From Pseudomonadota bacterium (GTDB lineage: Bacteria > Desulfobacterota > Desulfobulbia > Desulfobulbales > Desulfocapsaceae): a stretch of 64,000 nucleotides of DNA. The translations under genes were made by a program, and so were the position numbers. Below are positions 8,348 to 16,680 of the stretch, piece by piece. Within the stretch, counting starts at the first letter, position 1. Every line of letters starts with the position of its first letter. Below the pieces are notes generated by a model, which saw only the letters and a program-made list of their open reading frames with translations, was not told the origin of the DNA and made no database searches. The stretch covers positions 1-64,000 of the forward strand of contig JAHIUA010000092.1 in NCBI GenBank assembly GCA_018817385.1, in the 5' to 3' direction.

Positions 8348-9493
8348 TCACCTTTTCTTGAGAAATTTTTCCAGCACCTTGCGATGCAAAGGTATCACCT
8401 TGACCACATCGTTTTCAAAATTTTCATAAGCCCAGTCCTCACTTTTGGTATGCTGTTCGCTGAATTCAACCTGGCAGACGTAAATACCGATTTCTTTAGC
8501 TCCTGCAACGACAGTACTGCTACCACCGGCACCATTTTCAGGCCAGAAATCCTCAGATTTTTGCAGCAAAGCGTTGCCAATAGCATTCGTTGATCGACCG
8601 GAAAAACCGAATGCTGCCATCTCAACACAATCTGCTTCACGAGTTATGATGACAATCCCGGCATCAGCTATCCGTCTTTGCCATTCAAGAAACTGCCACT
8701 TAAAATTTTCATCCAGATAATAGGTCCCATGGCAATTTTCATTCGTTGCACCTAATGGATTCTTCTCACCTCCAAAACAGCTCGGTACGAGTCGATCAAA
8801 CTTCCTATAGCTTAGATAAATTGGGACTTTTGGTTCTTTTTCTGCTGGAACAAAAGGTTCACAGTTGAACAGGTCAGCTACCATGTACTCAACCAGATAA
8901 TTGACCCTCTGGCTGCCGATCAAGATGGTGGAACGCCCAGGTCTTTTATCGTTTCGCATGTTTTCAAAGATACGTCTGGCGCGATCTTTATCTTCTGTGA
9001 ATCCATCCCCTCTGACATCAGAAACACCGGGGGTAAAATAAAAAGGAACATAGAGCATTTTCACCGATGGTCTCGTATCGCGCAGCTCGGCATCTGTGGA
9101 AAGAAAATGGATTATCTTTGAAGAGACAACCGAATCATGTCGGCTAATTGAAACGGGTGGAGAAGCCTGCGGTGTTGTCACCGCTCTTCCTTTAAGATGG
9201 TATTCCCCCAAAAAAATAAGAATTTTCTTTGAATGCCCCATCGCCCGCCATAATCCAGAAGGCCTAATACCAAACAAGGCGCTCGGCAGCGTTTCCGCAG
9301 GCACACCCCTTTCAATCAGCCATCCACAAATCTTTTCCAGGACTTCGAGCTTGGAAGTCTGAACCTGGTTTCGAAGAAGCTTTCCAACCGTATGTCGGTG
9401 AAACCCACAATCCTTGGCCATCTGCGATTCCACGCCAAATTTATAGAGATTGTGCTGTTCCATTACCTGTTTTAGCCGCCACTCAAGTTTCAT
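8348..9493 (-). CDS. Long XRE-family regulator with unknown C-terminal domain
   Basis: The first ~70 residues form a Cro/CI-type helix-turn-helix (LKQVMEQHNLY, AKDCGFHRHTVGKLLRN, LEVLEKICGWL). The remaining ~300 residues, including RRIFENMRNDKRPGRSTIL and IADAGIVIITREADCVEM, match no domain I recognise and show no LexA-like Ser-Lys protease pair that I can point to. With 381 residues it is much longer than a simple repressor, so the C-terminus is probably a ligand or signal sensor. It is transcribed away from the sigma-like gene, with a ~590-base shared region between them. By position it is the likely master repressor of transfer or replication. No effector can be named. Confidence 0.65.
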   Translation of the reverse strand: MKLEWRLKQVMEQHNLYKFGVESQMAKDCGFHRHTVGKLLRNQVQTSKLEVLEKICGWLIERGVPAETLPSALFGIRPSGLWRAMGHSKKILIFLGEYHLKGRAVTTPQASPPVSISRHDSVVSSKIIHFLSTDAELRDTRPSVKMLYVPFYFTPGVSDVRGDGFTEDKDRARRIFENMRNDKRPGRSTILIGSQRVNYLVEYMVADLFNCEPFVPAEKEPKVPIYLSYRKFDRLVPSCFGGEKNPLGATNENCHGTYYLDENFKWQFLEWQRRIADAGIVIITREADCVEMAAFGFSGRSTNAIGNALLQKSEDFWPENGAGGSSTVVAGAKEIGIYVCQVEFSEQHTKSEDWAYENFENDVVKVIPLHRKVLEKFLKKR

Positions 9494-10082
9494 AACGCGT
9501 CCTCCATAAATTTTTTCGGGAAAATTCAGATATCACCAGGACTGTAATTAAAAATAATTTCTCTTGTTAAACCTTATGCTCCATTTCAATACAGCTTGCT
9601 CCTCTCACAATACAAGTGACGCCATAATTGGCAGATCGTTATATCAACTTGGATCGACTTGGCATAAATAATCGACATATTAATTTTTAATTGTCTATTT
9701 AAAATGCCTAAAATACGCCTATATGTCCTCCACAATATACAGCTTCATTGTACCGTTATTACTATACTTATTGACATGTACGCCTTCTCAATGTAAGTAA
9801 TAAACCATACAGTTTCACAAAAGAAAAAGCACTAGCAAAATGTACTCTAATTGGCATTTTGAAGAGCAACTCAATCAACCTTGAAATCCGAAGATTAACC
9901 ATATTTCTTACTACGCAGCGCAGGACAAGGTGATGCACAAGACCTATAGGAGAGCATTCTAAAATGATTTTTCAGATGGACATAACACTCACAAGAAGGG
10001 GGCATAGCACTCACACATTACAAATTTAAAATCGGCTACTATGCCACACAGCTTAATCAGCAGAGAGGAGGTCGGTAAAAAA
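9494..10082. promoter_or_regulatory. Divergent control region of the XRE and sigma-like genes
   Basis: This AT-rich intergenic region separates two divergently transcribed regulators and must hold both promoters. Two direct repeats, CATAACACTCACAA at 9981 and CATAGCACTCACAC at 10003, are 22 bases apart, about two helical turns, just ahead of the sigma-like gene, and are candidates for a dimeric regulator site. A TTGACA box occurs at 9771, but no good -10 follows at normal spacing. The frame of the sigma-like gene opens at 10041, but the GAGGAGG site at about 10063-10069 favours a start at 10083. Confidence 0.45.
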
Positions 10083-10616
10083 ATGACGCGCGCAAAACAT
10101 TACCAGCAACAGATCTTCAGCCGGGAAATATGGGATACCGCAATGCATTGGGTAAACACCAACAAAAGGCTTGTTCGTCAGATTGCCTCGCCCTATGTCA
10201 GATTTATGGCCGGTGAAAGCGAAGATCTCTATCAGGAAGCAACAATTTCCGCCTATAACGCCCTGATCTGTTGCATGAAAAATGGCCAGAGAGAAAGATT
10301 TGTACCGTTCTTCCGGGTTATTTTCAAAACCAACTGTATCAAATTGGCATCCGGCATTCAGACGGTACACTGCTTAGAAGAATATTTTCTCCCGCTTCAG
10401 GAAGAAACAGCAGAGAAAGTCGAACCGGAAGCGGATCAAATCGACCAGGTACTACAAGCGGTCAGCAAGCGTCAACGACAGATCTGCCTCTGGCTTCTGG
10501 AGCAGCCCACTCCTGTCAGCACCGTGGATATCGCCAGGGAATTTAAGGTCAGCAAACGTCAAGCCTACCGCTTGCTAAGCAACACTCTTCAGCGCATATC
10601 GGGAGCCACGCAATGA
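10083..10616 (+). CDS. Sigma-70-like / ECF-type transcription factor
   Basis: The protein (177 residues from the preferred ATG at 10083; an ATG at 10041 is also in frame) has a sigma-factor layout. An N-terminal region-2-like segment reads RLVRQIASPYVRFMAGESEDLYQEATISAYNAL in pieces, with the acidic ED-YQEA that follows helix 2. A C-terminal helix-turn-helix (SKRQRQICLWLL and TVDIAREFKVSKRQAYRLL) is typical of region 4. It stands at the head of the transfer operon and overlaps the next gene by ATGA. I infer that it drives transcription of the tra genes. It could instead be a sigma-like activator that does not recruit polymerase itself. Confidence 0.6.
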   Translation: MTRAKHYQQQIFSREIWDTAMHWVNTNKRLVRQIASPYVRFMAGESEDLYQEATISAYNALICCMKNGQRERFVPFFRVIFKTNCIKLASGIQTVHCLEEYFLPLQEETAEKVEPEADQIDQVLQAVSKRQRQICLWLLEQPTPVSTVDIAREFKVSKRQAYRLLSNTLQRISGATQ

Positions 10617-11032
10617 TCTCAATCACTGACTACGCAAAACAAACCCCAATTCCCAAACGTACTCTCAGTTACCTGCACCGTATGGGCATCATCGACGATC
10701 CACTGCGCCAGGAAGACTTGGCAGGCCTTTGCTTTTTCGAACAAATCTGGGGCAATAAGGAGCTACTGCGAGCACAACTGACCTGCCTTTCCATCAAGGC
10801 ACGACTCAGTTTTGTAAGAACTGCCGACCTGCCATCCAAATGGGAACGGTACGCCTACAGTCGCTACTATAACCTGCAGCCGGGAGCAAAGCTCCCCATG
10901 CGCGCGGTCGTCGAAGAAATCCAGACCACCTTTGGCTTTCTTCTTAAAAAGCAGCAGATAAACCGCCTGTATCAAATAAGAAATCGGGTGCAGGTGGTAA
11001 AACACCGGGAAAAAAATGCTGCGAATAATTAA
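10613..11032 (+). CDS. Small basic protein, possible HTH, partner of the sigma-like gene
   Basis: A 139-residue basic protein translationally coupled (ATGA overlap) to the preceding sigma-like gene. Its N-terminus, ISITDYAKQTPIPKRTLSYLHRMGIIDDP, resembles a helix-turn-helix of the MerR or phage-regulator type. The rest is helical and rich in Arg, Lys and aromatic residues. I do not recognise the family. The tight coupling suggests that the two proteins work together, for example as co-regulators of transfer. Confidence 0.55.
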   Translation: MISITDYAKQTPIPKRTLSYLHRMGIIDDPLRQEDLAGLCFFEQIWGNKELLRAQLTCLSIKARLSFVRTADLPSKWERYAYSRYYNLQPGAKLPMRAVVEEIQTTFGFLLKKQQINRLYQIRNRVQVVKHREKNAANN

Positions 11033-11168
11033 CCAAAAACTCTCTTACAGAACACAAACAAAGAAGTAATAAACAACATTTATTGACTCTTACCAGAAGC
11101 TCTCGGCTCTTAAATATCCCATAAAAAACAGGATCACAGGTCACACCTCCCGAAAAAAGAAAGCAGAG

Positions 11169-11675
11169 ATGAAGAGCAAATACCAAATAATAATTTCAGC
11201 CCTGATCGCCCTTCTGCTGATACCGACCATGCCGGAAGCGGTGGTAATTCGACAGGAATTATACAGGATGCCAATGACCATGACTCAAGACGTTACTACT
11301 ACAACATTTCTAATCTGTGATCAGCACCAATTGCAGGCAAGGCCGGCCAAAGGTTTCCGATTAAATTTGGTACATTTCGAGTTGGGGAGTGCCATACTCT
11401 CTGCTGTTAGAGCAGAAACCATGCTCTCCGATCTGAAACTACATGGTATCACGAGCAAGACGCCCTTGGCAGTAATCGGCTATACCTGCATGCTCGGCCC
11501 CGACCAATTTAACCAGAGACTTTCCCTGAAACGAGCTGATGCTGTCGCTGATTTTCTTCGCGATCATGGCTTTGTTGTCGCAAATGTCCAAGGACAAGGG
11601 ACAACGAATCCCATCACCTATAACTTACAGGAGTTTTATAAAAATCGTCGGGTTCAAATAACGGTGTGCCCATAA
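11169..11675 (+). CDS. OmpA-family periplasmic/outer-membrane protein
   Basis: A signal-peptide-like N-terminus (KYQIIISALIALLLIPTMP) is followed by a C-terminal OmpA-like peptidoglycan-binding domain. This shows VHFELGSAILS, then VIGYTCMLGPDQFNQRLSLKRADAV with the conserved N-x-x-L-S-x-x-R-A segment, VQGQGTTNPI and a final NRRVQI. At 168 residues it is little more than the signal and this one domain. It sits directly before the pilin gene at the head of the tra operon, so it may anchor the secretion apparatus to the cell wall or affect mating-pair contact. It is not a standard F-plasmid gene. Confidence 0.75.
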   Translation: MKSKYQIIISALIALLLIPTMPEAVVIRQELYRMPMTMTQDVTTTTFLICDQHQLQARPAKGFRLNLVHFELGSAILSAVRAETMLSDLKLHGITSKTPLAVIGYTCMLGPDQFNQRLSLKRADAVADFLRDHGFVVANVQGQGTTNPITYNLQEFYKNRRVQITVCP

Positions 11676-11740
11676 ACAGATCAGGTTATTCCAACATAAC
11701 GAACGGCAGTGATTTTAATTATCTTAGAGGAGAAAAAAAC

Positions 11741-12076
11741 ATGAACATCAATTTCGCAACCCATGCAAAGAATACCCGGCAGGCAAAAGTCATAACCGGC
11801 CTGGCCGTACTTTTTGCCGCCTGCTTTATGTCGGCTAACGCCATGGCCATGGCCGTCCCTGCAGCAGGCTCCTTTGCCTATGATCTCTACGATATCGGCG
11901 TCAATCAGATCCTGCTCGGCCCCATCGGTTTTGTCGCCGGTGTTGCCTGCATGGTTTTTGCTGCAATTCTGGCCATTCGGCAAATGATTTTACCTGCGGC
12001 AGGGGTTGTGCTTGGCGGTGCATTTCTGCTGAAGGCCGATGCGGTTGTCCAGACCGTGGGAGCAATGATCATTTAA
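11741..12076 (+). CDS. traA: TraA-like F-type pilin precursor
   Basis: A small (111-residue) protein with a long leader peptide ending in ANAMAMAVPAAG, where a signal peptidase would cut after an AMA-type site. Two hydrophobic segments follow (ILLGPIGFVAGVACMVFAAI and MILPAAGVVLGGAFLLK), the hairpin layout of F-type pilins. The frame opens at 11666, but the ATG at 11741 has a strong AGAGGAG site and begins the leader, so I take it as the start. Next comes traL. Pilin genes of this class diverge quickly, so the call rests on topology and position. Confidence 0.7.
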   Translation: MNINFATHAKNTRQAKVITGLAVLFAACFMSANAMAMAVPAAGSFAYDLYDIGVNQILLGPIGFVAGVACMVFAAILAIRQMILPAAGVVLGGAFLLKADAVVQTVGAMII

Positions 12077-12104
12077 CGATAAAGCCGTAAGGGCACGGAC
12101 TCAG

Positions 12105-12386
12105 ATGAACAATAACAATTTCACCCACAGATTTCCCCAGTACCTGTCAAAACCGATCCAGGTACTCTGGTTTGAGACTGATGAGTTAATCCTGTTCGTC
12201 TTTACCCTCACCCTGGCTCTTATTTACGGGAAGATCATGTGGCTGGTTTTTCTGATGACCCAATATTTTTACACCCGTACCAAGCGGTTGAAAGCCCGAG
12301 GGTTTCTCAAGCATATCCTGTACATGTTCAGTTTCATCCAGATGAAGAAGTATCCCGAATACTTCCAACGAGAGTTTCATGAATGA
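12105..12386 (+). CDS. traL: TraL, F-type T4SS inner-membrane protein
   Basis: A 93-residue protein beginning NNFTHRFPQYLSKPIQVLWFETDE, with the short hydrophobic hairpin typical of TraL (VirB3-type) and ending in KKYPEYFQREFHE. TraL is an inner-membrane component needed for pilus assembly. It precedes traE with an ATGA overlap, the conserved F-type order. Length and order both match the family. Confidence 0.85.
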   Translation: MNNNNFTHRFPQYLSKPIQVLWFETDELILFVFTLTLALIYGKIMWLVFLMTQYFYTRTKRLKARGFLKHILYMFSFIQMKKYPEYFQREFHE

Positions 12387-12958
12387 AGACAGACATTTTC
12401 CTTCAAAAAACCAGCAATCTCTTTGTTGAGAACAGGCTGCTTAAATTCATCATCATTGTGCTGGCGCTGACCGTAATCTTCAATTCATTCATGGTGTATC
12501 GTGCCGTTAAATACCAAAGAGTCGTCTTGATCCCGCCGACAATGACCGGCACAGTTGAATTTGTTCAAGGAAGACCCACTGACACTTACACCAAAGATCT
12601 GAGCAGGAAGATCGTCAATCTGGCTGCCACTTATTCTCCACCGACAGCCAGGATCCAATTTGAGGAACTCCTTGCCTATTATGCTCCGGAATCATACCCC
12701 GAGGCGTCCAAGGCCTGGTATTCCCTGGCAAGCAGGGTGGAAGAGTCCCAGGTCAGCTCGGTTTTCTATCTACTGACCATAAAACTTGGCGACAACGATA
12801 TCGAAATTTTCGGCAACCTCAAACAATTCGCCGGAGACACCCTGCTTGAGAACTCGAGCAAAACCTACCTGATTAAGTATCGCCTGCAGGACGGTAGATT
12901 CTATATCGTCTCGTTCAAGGAAAAATTTGCCCAAAGCCAGGAGAAAGAGCGTGGTTAA
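12383..12958 (+). CDS. traE: TraE, F-type T4SS core protein (VirB5/VirB8-type)
   Basis: The 191-residue protein has one N-terminal membrane segment (FIIIVLALTVIFNSFMVYRA) and a periplasmic domain, as in TraE of F-type systems, a VirB8-like scaffold of the secretion machine. It starts by ATGA overlap with traL and ends inside the start region of traK. Order, length and topology agree with the family. Confidence 0.85.
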   Translation: MKTDIFLQKTSNLFVENRLLKFIIIVLALTVIFNSFMVYRAVKYQRVVLIPPTMTGTVEFVQGRPTDTYTKDLSRKIVNLAATYSPPTARIQFEELLAYYAPESYPEASKAWYSLASRVEESQVSSVFYLLTIKLGDNDIEIFGNLKQFAGDTLLENSSKTYLIKYRLQDGRFYIVSFKEKFAQSQEKERG

Positions 12959-13688
12959 AATCTTTGTGACAACTGCAACCCTGATGATAGCGGTAACTGG
13001 TAACTGCCTGGCGGATACGGTGATCCAGGCAGAGATCCCCACGACCGTTGAGCTCTCGAATATGGATATCAACCGGATCGTTTGCCCCGGGCCGATGAAT
13101 GATCTGATTTTTTCTCAAGAAAAGGGCATAACCGGTCATTTTTCCGGTAACAATGCCTTTATCAAATTCAAAATAGAAGACGCGGGCGATGACTATATTT
13201 ATGCAGATACCCAAAGCGAGTTGTTCGTGGTCTGCAACAACGCAGTCTATACCCTGCTGGTTACCCCAACGGATATTCCCTCCGTCACCCTCCGCCTGGC
13301 ATCCCCCTCGGGTGACACTTTCAAGCAAAACATCGACCATTTCAAGAAAATGCCCCTGGAGAAACAGTCTCTGCAGATCATCAGGGAAGCCTACAACGGC
13401 ACTTATCCGACCAGCTACCGGATAAGTGAATCAACCAGGAAGGTACCACTCTCTTCTGAACTGGAGGCAACATTAACTCAGGTCGTCGATGTAGACGGCG
13501 TTGGCTTGCGCCTGAATAAATACCTCGTTAAATCTCTTGCCCAAGGCCCCATTGAGGTGGATGAAAAGGTGTTTTTGTCATCATCTCTCGGCCAATCGAT
13601 CCTTGCAATAGCGGTTGAGGATCACCGTTTACAGCCCGGTCAATCCACTGAAGCTTTTGTCGTTGACCAGAAGGAGCGGGAAAAATGA
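12951..13688 (+). CDS. traK: TraK, secretin-like outer-membrane component
   Basis: TraK is the VirB9-like partner of the outer-membrane core complex. A signal peptide (VTTATLMIAVTGNCLA) leads into a beta-rich protein with TVELSNMDINRIVCPGPM, the usual N-terminal strand of TraK. The frame opens at 12927, but the GTG at 12951, with a CAGGAG site seven bases before it, gives a proper signal peptide start. The start overlaps the traE stop and the end overlaps traB by ATGA. It is expected to bind TraB and TraV. Confidence 0.85.
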   Translation: MVKIFVTTATLMIAVTGNCLADTVIQAEIPTTVELSNMDINRIVCPGPMNDLIFSQEKGITGHFSGNNAFIKFKIEDAGDDYIYADTQSELFVVCNNAVYTLLVTPTDIPSVTLRLASPSGDTFKQNIDHFKKMPLEKQSLQIIREAYNGTYPTSYRISESTRKVPLSSELEATLTQVVDVDGVGLRLNKYLVKSLAQGPIEVDEKVFLSSSLGQSILAIAVEDHRLQPGQSTEAFVVDQKEREK

Positions 13689-14851
13689 GTCTTAAACTGA
13701 AACAAAAATTCAATGATCTTGAGCCTAAGAGGAAAAAGATTGTTATCTGGTCATGCGTTGCGATCATTTTTTTGATCATGGTCTCCACCGGTTACAACTC
13801 TTCGCGAACGGATACTTCTGAGGAAGTTAGCCGGAAAAAGACCAGGGAGATCCAACTTGAGCCCGATATGATCGAAAAAACAATGCTTCGGGAACAGAGA
13901 CGACAGCTTGAATCTCTCCAGAACACGGTAGACAAAATAATTCAGGAACAGAAAAAACCTGAACAAGCAAATACTGAACAAGCACTGCCTGTAATCCCCA
14001 CCGCCGAACAGGTTGCAAAACAATCTCAACTTTCCATGCCATCACCCGAAGAGCAGCCATGGCCACTCCTGCCAGAGAGAACAGGCACGACAAATCTGCC
14101 CCAGCATCCAAAACCCGAGCCCAGGATGATCGGAGAAATCAGCGTCTTGTCAAATCCGGCAGCTGCGACAGGAGAACCGGATCCGAAAAATAATAAAAAA
14201 AAAGGCAGGACAGTATATCTCCCCCCATCTTTTATGGAGGCGAAGCTGTTGACCGGTTTCGATGCTTCTACTTCAGGCAAAGGAACGAGTAACCCCGAAC
14301 CACTCCTGCTTAGAATTCAAACGCCGGCAGTTCTGCCAAATGACATCAAAGCCAACCTGGCCGGATGCTTTGTCATCGCCGAAGCGGTCGGCAGGCTGGA
14401 CAAGGAACGGGCAGATGTGCGGCTGGTATCCTTGTCGTGTCTCAGTAATGAAGGCAAGGCCATCATTGACACCCCGGTTAAAGGTTTTGTCACCGATTCC
14501 GATAGCAAAGTCGGTCTATCTGGTCGGGTGGTCTCAAGGATGGGTGCAACTACGGCCAGAACGATTTTGGCCGGATTTTTCAGCGGTATGGGCGATATGC
14601 TCAAATCCGCCGCTACTACCCAGTCAACCTCGGTCCTTGGCACAACGACTACTATTGATTCCAGCCAGGTGGCAAAATATGCCATCGGAGGCGGTATGTC
14701 TGAAGGTGCCGCAAGCCTGCACGACTTCTACTTGAGCCTTGCCAAGCAGGCAACACCGGTTATAGAGGTTGGAGCGGCAAAAGAGATTACCGTTATTGTT
14801 TCAGAGGGTAAGGAACTTGAGATCAGGGAGTTTGAGGGAGAGGCCCTTTGA
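13685..14851 (+). CDS. traB: TraB, VirB10-like channel scaffold
   Basis: The 388-residue protein has an N-terminal cytoplasmic stretch, one membrane segment near residue 20 (KIVIWSCVAIIFLIMVSTGY), a coiled-coil and proline-rich periplasmic linker, and a C-terminal VirB10-type domain with LLTGFDASTSGKG and VSLSCLSNEGKAIIDTPVKGFV. VirB10 homologues span both membranes and gate the channel. It starts by ATGA overlap with traK. In F and SXT-type elements traV follows directly; here 7.8 kb of cargo intervenes. The gene itself looks intact. Confidence 0.9.
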   Translation: MSLKLKQKFNDLEPKRKKIVIWSCVAIIFLIMVSTGYNSSRTDTSEEVSRKKTREIQLEPDMIEKTMLREQRRQLESLQNTVDKIIQEQKKPEQANTEQALPVIPTAEQVAKQSQLSMPSPEEQPWPLLPERTGTTNLPQHPKPEPRMIGEISVLSNPAAATGEPDPKNNKKKGRTVYLPPSFMEAKLLTGFDASTSGKGTSNPEPLLLRIQTPAVLPNDIKANLAGCFVIAEAVGRLDKERADVRLVSLSCLSNEGKAIIDTPVKGFVTDSDSKVGLSGRVVSRMGATTARTILAGFFSGMGDMLKSAATTQSTSVLGTTTTIDSSQVAKYAIGGGMSEGAASLHDFYLSLAKQATPVIEVGAAKEITVIVSEGKELEIREFEGEAL

Positions 14852-15392
14852 GCCATGGCACCCATTCGCTATAGTTCTTGCACATGGCGGAACCACCCTG
14901 TTCCTTCTCTAAATGAGCGAATTTGGCCGTGAAGGTAGATGATGATGGTTTGGTCTTTGATTCTGACTCGTTGAATTTAGAGGTTTTCTGGATACAATAA
15001 TAGTTGTCTTGCAGCTTTCCGATTTAAAGGAAATAGTCAGTAAAACGTTTCGGGTTGGCAGTTCAAATATTCAACCTGAGATCGTTCGATAGTGTTGTGA
15101 TATATCGCAAGCAGCCAAACGCACATCCTGAAGTGATCAGCAAACATTCTCTCGAATTATCTCTGCCTCCAGAGTACTCCATTTCGGGTGGTATTTTAGG
15201 GTATGATCACGTATTAAGTGTAAAGAAAAAGATAATGGAGAAAAGGTTTGAGGAGACCTGACCCTATCATGGATAAGATATAGTTTCAGATTCTTGTTTC
15301 GATGTTAGGTTTGAGACCAGCAGAATTTTCGAGATGCAGGCATAATGTAAAATAGAGGCGCTGAAAGGATATTCAGAACTTCGATATGGCAA
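14852..15392. other. Non-coding junction of tra operon and cargo
   Basis: No supported gene lies here; the longest frame (15055-15261) has no motif or ribosome site. The stretch forms the junction between traB and the inserted cargo. I did not find clear transposon ends or direct repeats flanking the cargo. Confidence 0.5.
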
Positions 15393-15481
15393 TATTAACG
15401 ATCAAGCTGAGTGGTGCGCCCATGAACTGCCGCTTCAGCGCCGCCGATCTTTTACGCATCCACTCAAGCGCCTGGTTGGGC
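15393..15481 (-). repeat. attC-like cassette recombination site D
   Basis: Read on the minus strand this site starts with GCCCAAC, a perfect RYYYAAC core, and ends with a GTT-containing core (GTTAATA). The arms between are an imperfect palindrome: GAGTGGATGCG on one side faces CGCACCACTC on the other, leaving a single unpaired A as in the extrahelical bases of integron attC sites. It lies 66 bases after the stop of the cold-shock protein gene. A conceptual translation gives the PNQALEW-type peptide often seen as spurious ORFs over attC sites. Confidence 0.6.
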
Positions 15482-15547
15482 ATATTGTAATTAGTTTTGG
15501 TTAAATTGTTATAACAACCCTATCCTCCTTGAGAGTTTAATTGCGTT

Positions 15548-16090
15548 TCAACGATTTTTCATGTCTTCATAGACTTGTTCAATACGTTTTGACCAAAATT
15601 TTTTGCATCTGGGACATTGAAATCCGAATCTACCATCAACTTCAGAGGTGACTTGACCTACACCACCACATCGCAGGCATGGACTGGTAATCTCAACCCT
15701 GTGATGGACTTTCCCATCAGATACAGAATCCCCTGCAACGGCACCCAAAATTCCACCGACAATAGCACCAACCGGGCCTCCCAATAAGGTTCCAATTATT
15801 GCGCCACCTACTGTGCCCCGCCCAGCTTGTGTCCCATAAACATCTTCATATCTGGGTTTCCCGTAATAGGGTGTAACCGATTCTCGACTGGCTTTTTGAG
15901 TAATGGTCACTTTCGTTGCGACGGGCTTCCCTTTTTTTCCTATTTCTGGCAAGAATGTTACAGAGTCACCATTGTCAGGCAATTGGCTGCCTTGGATATG
16001 ACTTACATGAAAAAAATAATCATCGTGCCCTGAGACACATATAAAACCAAAGCCTTTTTCCTTGTTAAACCACTTGACAGTACCGTTCAT
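15548..16090 (-). CDS. Cold-shock domain, glycine zipper and zinc ribbon fusion
   Basis: The 180-residue protein combines three parts. Residues ~1-65 are a cold-shock domain with NGTVKWFNKEKGFGFI (RNP1) and DYFFHVSHI (RNP2), which binds single-stranded RNA or DNA. Residues ~90-125 are a glycine zipper (GTVGGAIIGTLLGGPVGAIV, continuing GGILGAVAGD), able to insert into or oligomerise in a membrane. Residues ~137-165 have CLRCGG and CPRCKKFW, a likely zinc ribbon. It starts 14 bases after the stop of the glycosylase-like gene, so the two are probably co-transcribed, and an attC-like site follows. The pairing of a nucleic-acid sensor with a membrane element suggests a toxin or defence effector, but that is inference only. 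Confidence 0.7.
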   Translation of the reverse strand: MNGTVKWFNKEKGFGFICVSGHDDYFFHVSHIQGSQLPDNGDSVTFLPEIGKKGKPVATKVTITQKASRESVTPYYGKPRYEDVYGTQAGRGTVGGAIIGTLLGGPVGAIVGGILGAVAGDSVSDGKVHHRVEITSPCLRCGGVGQVTSEVDGRFGFQCPRCKKFWSKRIEQVYEDMKNR

Positions 16091-16104
16091 AGTTCCTCTA
16101 CAAA

Positions 16105-16662
16105 TTAGTGCCCTTCCGGGGAGGCTCTCTTCGCATTGTGCAGTTGTTCTAAAATACAGTCAGCACATAAGCGAAGCCTTGTAGCATCTCTAACAGCTGC
16201 CGTTTTTAATCCGTTCAAAAGCGGAGAGCTGTTTTTATATTTGTTCCGCAATCCTTTGTTGCCGAGATGTGGCAATCTTATCAACTTCTTACCATGCAAA
16301 TAGGCTGAAAGTAATTCTGCTTTTTTACCGCATAGAATTATAATTGAACAATTTTTGACCTCGCTTTGAATTCGAGCAACATTTTTTTCCCTAGTAATGT
16401 TGAGACTAACGTCTTCGGTCCTACCGTTGCCTTTAAATGAATGCATGACTTCGGTTGAGGCATTCGTTATAAGGTATTCATATCTATCAGTACTTCCGAA
16501 GAGTGATGGCTCCCTTTTGTTTAGAATTTCTAAAATGGCATTGAGATTGGCACCAGTTTCCCCTGAGGCTGGGCGACCGGCCACGCCTTCTACCTTTCCC
16601 GGTGTGCTCAAAATGAAAGCAATTTTGTTAGTCGGATTTCCTTTATTGTAATGAGTAGCCAT
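16105..16662 (-). CDS. Uracil-DNA-glycosylase-superfamily-like protein
   Basis: The 185-residue protein has FILSTPGKVEGVAGRPASGE at residues ~16-35, close in pattern to motif A of family 4-6 uracil-DNA glycosylases (G-x-x-PG-x-E-x-x-x-GRP-x-x-G). A strand with ITNAS follows, then CSIIILCGKKAELL, matching the core strand and helix, and LPHLGNKGLRNKY in the place of the second catalytic loop with its His. The usual catalytic Asp/Glu after PG is represented by the Glu of PGKVEG. It could excise a modified base, or be a catalytically different relative. It is the first gene of a two-gene unit between attC-like sites C and D. The similarity is by motif only. Confidence 0.45.
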   Translation of the reverse strand: MATHYNKGNPTNKIAFILSTPGKVEGVAGRPASGETGANLNAILEILNKREPSLFGSTDRYEYLITNASTEVMHSFKGNGRTEDVSLNITREKNVARIQSEVKNCSIIILCGKKAELLSAYLHGKKLIRLPHLGNKGLRNKYKNSSPLLNGLKTAAVRDATRLRLCADCILEQLHNAKRASPEGH

Positions 16663-16680
16663 AAAGTCTCTCTTTTTGGC

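Noticed and set aside
9771-9800. TTGACA-led promoter for the sigma-like gene
   Set aside because: The -10 position at 17-base spacing reads TAAGTA, a poor match, so I do not call it.
15055-15261. 68-residue plus-strand frame in the traB-cargo junction
   Set aside because: No ribosome site, no motif, and an isolated position; probably chance.
15304-15310. GTTAGGT, a perfect integron core, as a possible fifth attC
   Set aside because: No partner RYYYAAC core or inverted arms within the usual attC length.
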